Positions 60,955-64,000 of a stretch of DNA of 64,000 nucleotides are shown one piece after another. The translations under genes were made by a program, and so were the position numbers. The notes beneath the pieces were generated by a model. The model saw only the letters and a program-made list of their open reading frames with translations, was not told the DNA's origin and made no database searches. Origin of the DNA: Rhodophyticola porphyridii (lineage in GTDB: Bacteria > Pseudomonadota > Alphaproteobacteria > Rhodobacterales > Rhodobacteraceae); the NCBI RefSeq assembly GCF_003688285.1, contig NZ_RCNT01000006.1:62001-126000 (forward strand). Reading direction: 5' to 3'. Numbering within the stretch: position 1 is the first letter of the stretch; each line of letters starts with the position of its first letter.

Positions 60955-61791
60955 CTATCGCGCGTCGTATTGCGTCAGGCGCAGGTGGCCATAGGTGAAG
61001 GGTCCGTCCTCCAGATGCCAGATCGCGTCACCCTCGCTGGCAAGGCGCCATCCGTTGAAGTCCCGGTACGTGCCAAGCGGTGTGCTCCAGCGCAGAGGCC
61101 TCAGCGTGCCGTCCTTTTCCAGCCTACCCCGATCGTCGGACACGAAATCCACCAGTTCCCCGGCGGCGTTGAAGACCAGCTCCGCCGTCACCGTGTTCAC
61201 CCCAAGCGCGAACCGCACCCGCGCGCGCCTGTCGTCGATGTCGCTCCATGACAGGCGCGGATCGACAAGCCGCGAGGGCGCGAAGAAGCACAGATCGTTC
61301 AGGATCGTGACCGTTTCGGTCCGGGTCAGGTCGGTGCCGCCGGTATCGACCACGTTGACCAGCCCCGCAAGGCGCACGCGCATCGTGGCACGGTCGCGGT
61401 CGAAATCATGCAGCACGGTCACGGGCAGGCCCTTCATCCGCGTGGTCATCAGGAACAGGCGCTCGGGCGTGTCGAAGCGCTCGTATTGCCGGACCTGGCC
61501 GGTCATGCCCGGCGCGCCCGGGGCATCGTACATCACGGCGTCGAAATGCATCATGATCTCGGTGACAACGGGCCGCCCCACCGATCCCGTCAGCGCGATA
61601 TAGCGCCGGACCGGTGGCGGCAGATGGGCGATATCGGCCTCGCTGAGGGTTCTTTCGCTGCCACGGGGGACGGTCATCGCTTCGGCCCGTCGCGCCTCGA
61701 ACACCCTCGTCAGGCTGGTCTTCCACATCGCGGCGGCCAGCAGCAGCGCCAGACCGGCAAGTATCGAAAGCGCCCAGATCATTGCCGTCAT
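60955..61791 (-). CDS. DUF6544-like membrane-anchored protein
   Basis: A 278-residue protein with one N-terminal membrane helix (IWALSILAGLALLLAAAMW). The domain after it has LPPPVRRYIALTGSVGRP, a match to the DUF6544 opening, and beta-rich stretches such as VLHDFDRDRATMRVRLAGL and FNAAGELVDFVSDDRG. Function is unknown. The start may be 61791 or 61782. It is convergent with the FAD enzyme gene and not in the same block as the fusion-protein genes, from which it is separated by 96 bases. Confidence 0.8.
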   Translation of the reverse strand: MTAMIWALSILAGLALLLAAAMWKTSLTRVFEARRAEAMTVPRGSERTLSEADIAHLPPPVRRYIALTGSVGRPVVTEIMMHFDAVMYDAPGAPGMTGQVRQYERFDTPERLFLMTTRMKGLPVTVLHDFDRDRATMRVRLAGLVNVVDTGGTDLTRTETVTILNDLCFFAPSRLVDPRLSWSDIDDRRARVRFALGVNTVTAELVFNAAGELVDFVSDDRGRLEKDGTLRPLRWSTPLGTYRDFNGWRLASEGDAIWHLEDGPFTYGHLRLTQYDAR

Positions 61792-61887
61792 CCTCGTCTT
61801 TTCAGGCCGTGCCGCAGGGGTGGCGCGAACCCGGGGCCGCCGGCCACCGTCCCGGCGGCCTGGCCCGCACCCGCTGTTCCGGCTCCG

Positions 61888-63099
61888 CTACAACTCGGTC
61901 CGGTCGATCACCGGACTGCCATCGGCGATGTCGTCATTGGGGTGGGTAACCACCATCATGCCGGGCTCCAGACCGCCGGTCACTACGGCGAACCGGTCGC
62001 TGCGCCGGCCCAGCTCCACGATGATTTCGCGGGCGGTGCTGCCATCGGCCACGAAAACGGCCCAGTCTTCCCCGCGCCTGAACAGTGCGCTCAGCGGCAC
62101 CTGCAATACATCCTCCGCCTGCCATTCGATGATCCGAAGGAAGGTCGAAAACCCGTCGCCCAGCCCCGCGCGTTCCTCGGGCGGGGAGGTCAGGCGGAAA
62201 ATCGCATCCACTCGCTGTTCCTCGATCCCAAGCGCGGAGATATGGGTGCGCGCCGACGGCTCCACCCGGTCCAGTTCCGCCATCAGCGGGTCCGGCCCGC
62301 CCCAGCGTTCCACGATCGCCACCGCACCGGGCGAGAGCCTCACCGCGTCCGACGACAGCAGATCGGCCACGATCTCCAGTTCGCCCGGGTTGCCGATCGA
62401 CATCAGCGGCGCGCCTGCGGCCACCGGGCGTTCGCTGATATTCGCGACTGACAGAACCACCCCGTCCGCGGGCGCGACGATCTCGACACAGCAATCGCCA
62501 TTGCCGGCATTTGCCGTCTCGGGCCCCATCAGCGCGGCGCGGGACCGCTCCAGCGTGCTCCGCGCGATGTCGATCCGCGCGGCGGCGGCCTCCACCGCGG
62601 CATCGGCGATCGCCAGCCGCTGGGTGACGTCCTCCATCGCCGTGATCGACGACACGCCCCGCTCCACCAGCACCTGCATCCGCTCGAACTGCATCTGCGC
62701 ATAGGTCTGTTCTTCCTGCGCGCGGCGGTGATCGGTCTCTGCCACGTTCAGCGCGGCCTGCGCCTCCGCGATCGTGGCTTCGGCCTGCATGCGCGTCCGG
62801 CTGTCCAGCAGGCTGGGCGCCACCGGTTCCACCTCGGCGACAACGGTCTGCCCCGCAACCACAGTATCGCCCACCTGAACCGGCGATCTCAGCGCGGTTC
62901 CCGTGATCGGCGCGGCCACCTCGTAGATATCGCGGATCCGCGTCCGCCCGTCGGCATCCACGCTCACCTGCAACGGCCCGCTCGCGATCTCGTGCAGATC
63001 GACCGGGATCGGCTCGGTCCGGAACGTGACATAGAGCAGCGCGGCCAGAATGGCGCCGCCGACGACCAGGATGCCCAAGGTTCTGGGTTTCAGCGACAT
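61888..63099 (-). CDS. Membrane-fusion (HlyD/MacA-type) periplasmic adaptor
   Basis: A 403-residue adaptor protein with an N-terminal membrane anchor (LGILVVGGAILAALLYVTF), a lipoyl/barrel-sandwich part (IYEVAAPITGTALRSPVQVGDTVVAGQ), a helical hairpin (residues 100-190, QAEATIAEAQAALNVAETDHRRAQEEQ), then CCVEIVAPADGVVLSVANISER and beta-barrel segments. It would link an inner-membrane transporter to an outer-membrane channel. It starts 5 bases after the FtsX-like permease gene ends, so the partner is an ABC-type MacB-like system; the ATPase gene must lie outside the window. Confidence 0.9.
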   Translation of the reverse strand: MSLKPRTLGILVVGGAILAALLYVTFRTEPIPVDLHEIASGPLQVSVDADGRTRIRDIYEVAAPITGTALRSPVQVGDTVVAGQTVVAEVEPVAPSLLDSRTRMQAEATIAEAQAALNVAETDHRRAQEEQTYAQMQFERMQVLVERGVSSITAMEDVTQRLAIADAAVEAAAARIDIARSTLERSRAALMGPETANAGNGDCCVEIVAPADGVVLSVANISERPVAAGAPLMSIGNPGELEIVADLLSSDAVRLSPGAVAIVERWGGPDPLMAELDRVEPSARTHISALGIEEQRVDAIFRLTSPPEERAGLGDGFSTFLRIIEWQAEDVLQVPLSALFRRGEDWAVFVADGSTAREIIVELGRRSDRFAVVTGGLEPGMMVVTHPNDDIADGSPVIDRTEL

Positions 63100-63104
63100 A
63101 GCCG

Positions 63105-64000
63105 TTACTCCCTTGTTTTCATGACGGAAACGAGATTGAGATTATCCAGCCTGCGGCGCACGATCAACGCCGAGGCAAGGGCCGCGGCCAGAACCACAAG
63201 GCTGGCGCGCGAGAAGATATCCGGGTTCAGGATCAGTGGCATCGAATAGATATCCGATGAAAACGCCCCCACCATGGCCTGCGCGATACCCGCGCCAATC
63301 AACCAGCCGATGGGCTGGGCCACCAGCGCCAGCAGCATCGTCTCGCCCACAAGCACGTAAGACACCTCGCCCCGCGAAAAGCCCAGAATACGCAGGCTGG
63401 CCAGTTCGCGGGCGCGCTCGCTCAACTGGATGCGCGCACCGTTATAGGCCACGCCCACGGTGATCAGCACCGCGATGACGATATAAACCGTGTTCATCAC
63501 CACCACGTTTTCCCGGATCGTGTCCTGAAAGCTCCGGCGCGTGTCGTTCATCATGATCAGGCCGGACAGGCGCGGAATGTCCTTCAGGCGCGCATGCAGC
63601 GCGTCCAGTTCGTTGTCATCCAGCGTGACATTGACCACCGACATCTGCGGGCTTTGCCGGAAGACCTGGTTGAGATAATCCAGATCCGCATAGGCGCCCA
63701 GCCCGAAATACTGCTCAACCAGCCCGGTCACCACCATCTCATGGGTTTCGCGCCGGCCCGAGAGAAACTCGACTTCGACCGTATCGCCGATGCCAAGGTG
63801 AAGCTGACTGGCCAGCCGCTCCGACAGAAGCATGCCGCCGGGCTCTGCGGTGCTGACCTCGCCATCGGCGCCGATCACCCGGCTCAGATCCGTACCGGGG
63901 CGCCGGGCCTCCACGGCGAGGCTTTTTTCCAGCGGGCCGTTTCGCAGGATCGCGGGCAGATATTGCTGCGGCTCGGCCTGCAGGACACCGGGCAGGCGGC
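63105..64000 (-). CDS. FtsX/MacB-type ABC permease, 5' end outside window
   Basis: The frame is open to the window edge, so only the last 298 residues are seen. They include part of the periplasmic domain (QQYLPAILRNG, LLSERLASQLHLGIGDTVEVEFLSG) and three C-terminal membrane helices, with the FtsX signature ITVGVAYNGARIQLSERARELASLRILGFSRGEV. Such permeases work with an ATPase to export or extract lipids, peptides or drugs. It precedes the adaptor gene in the same direction. A GTG inside at 63914 is not the true start, since the coding signal continues upstream. Confidence 0.9.
   Translation of the reverse strand, partial: RLPGVLQAEPQQYLPAILRNGPLEKSLAVEARRPGTDLSRVIGADGEVSTAEPGGMLLSERLASQLHLGIGDTVEVEFLSGRRETHEMVVTGLVEQYFGLGAYADLDYLNQVFRQSPQMSVVNVTLDDNELDALHARLKDIPRLSGLIMMNDTRRSFQDTIRENVVVMNTVYIVIAVLITVGVAYNGARIQLSERARELASLRILGFSRGEVSYVLVGETMLLALVAQPIGWLIGAGIAQAMVGAFSSDIYSMPLILNPDIFSRASLVVLAAALASALIVRRRLDNLNLVSVMKTRE

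Noticed and set aside
1..64000. CRISPR arrays, insertion sequences, prophage or toxin-antitoxin modules
   Set aside because: No regularly spaced repeats, transposase, integrase or phage structural genes were seen in any frame.

Overview
The window looks like chromosome of a Rhodobacteraceae (Roseobacter-group) alphaproteobacterium. This rests on high GC, the FYDLN-type acidic protein, two-subunit proton-translocating transhydrogenase with PntA in one chain, an Irr-type iron box before a Dps gene, DUF1289/DUF1178/DUF3422 proteins and RTX use. No insertion sequence, prophage gene, CRISPR array or rRNA was seen. There is one tRNA gene, tRNA-Ala(GGC), at 51159-51234.

Layout. 1-4.6 kb: the end of xseA, a membrane protein that looks like an inactivated M50 peptidase, and a two-subunit molybdenum hydroxylase. 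4.8-7.8 kb: a papain-like/YiiX-type protein and a BCCT osmolyte transporter. 7.9-20.1 kb: a complete Dpp/Opp-type ABC importer (minus strand), then an ArgE-like deacetylase and three tandem M20 amidohydrolases (plus strand), with a small three-gene envelope operon between them. Together these suggest import of peptides or N-acyl amino acids followed by amide hydrolysis. 20.1-25.1 kb: a lower-GC TetR/membrane-protein pair with two matching operators, moaA, a lipoprotein, DUF3422 and an SDR. 25.3-28.4 kb: pntAB. 28.6-31.9 kb: an iron/redox block with an unknown protein behind a GATAAT palindrome, Dps behind an Irr-like box, a DUF1289 protein, HemP, an HDAC-family deacetylase and a glutathione peroxidase. 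32.0-36.4 kb: Nudix, DUF1178, SDR, a bile-acid:Na+ symporter-like protein and an acyl-CoA ligase.

36.7-48.7 kb is the most unusual part. Nine consecutive plus-strand genes encode four GT2-like proteins of the Glyco_tranf_2_4 type (one fused to a methyltransferase-like domain), a DXD sugar transferase, a GT61-like transferase, an SGNH-like unknown, a lectin-fold unknown, and a sulfatase fused to RTX calcium-binding repeats. I read this as a cluster for making and modifying a surface or secreted glycan, with the sulfatase a candidate for type I secretion. No polymerase, flippase or type I exporter lies in the window.

49.2-51.2 kb: a GntR/FCD regulator, a YgjP-type metallopeptidase, the FYDLN protein and tRNA-Ala, followed by 640 bases with tRNA-like fragments and no convincing gene. 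51.9-60.9 kb: a catabolic cassette of an MlrC-type M81 metallopeptidase, a second complete Dpp-type ABC importer, an RpiR regulator and a divergent FAD-dependent D-amino-acid-oxidase-like enzyme. 60.9-64 kb: a DUF6544-like protein, then a membrane-fusion protein and an FtsX-like permease cut by the window edge.

Gene boundaries and families were judged by reading the translated sequence. No database search was run, so family names rest on recognisable motifs and architecture.
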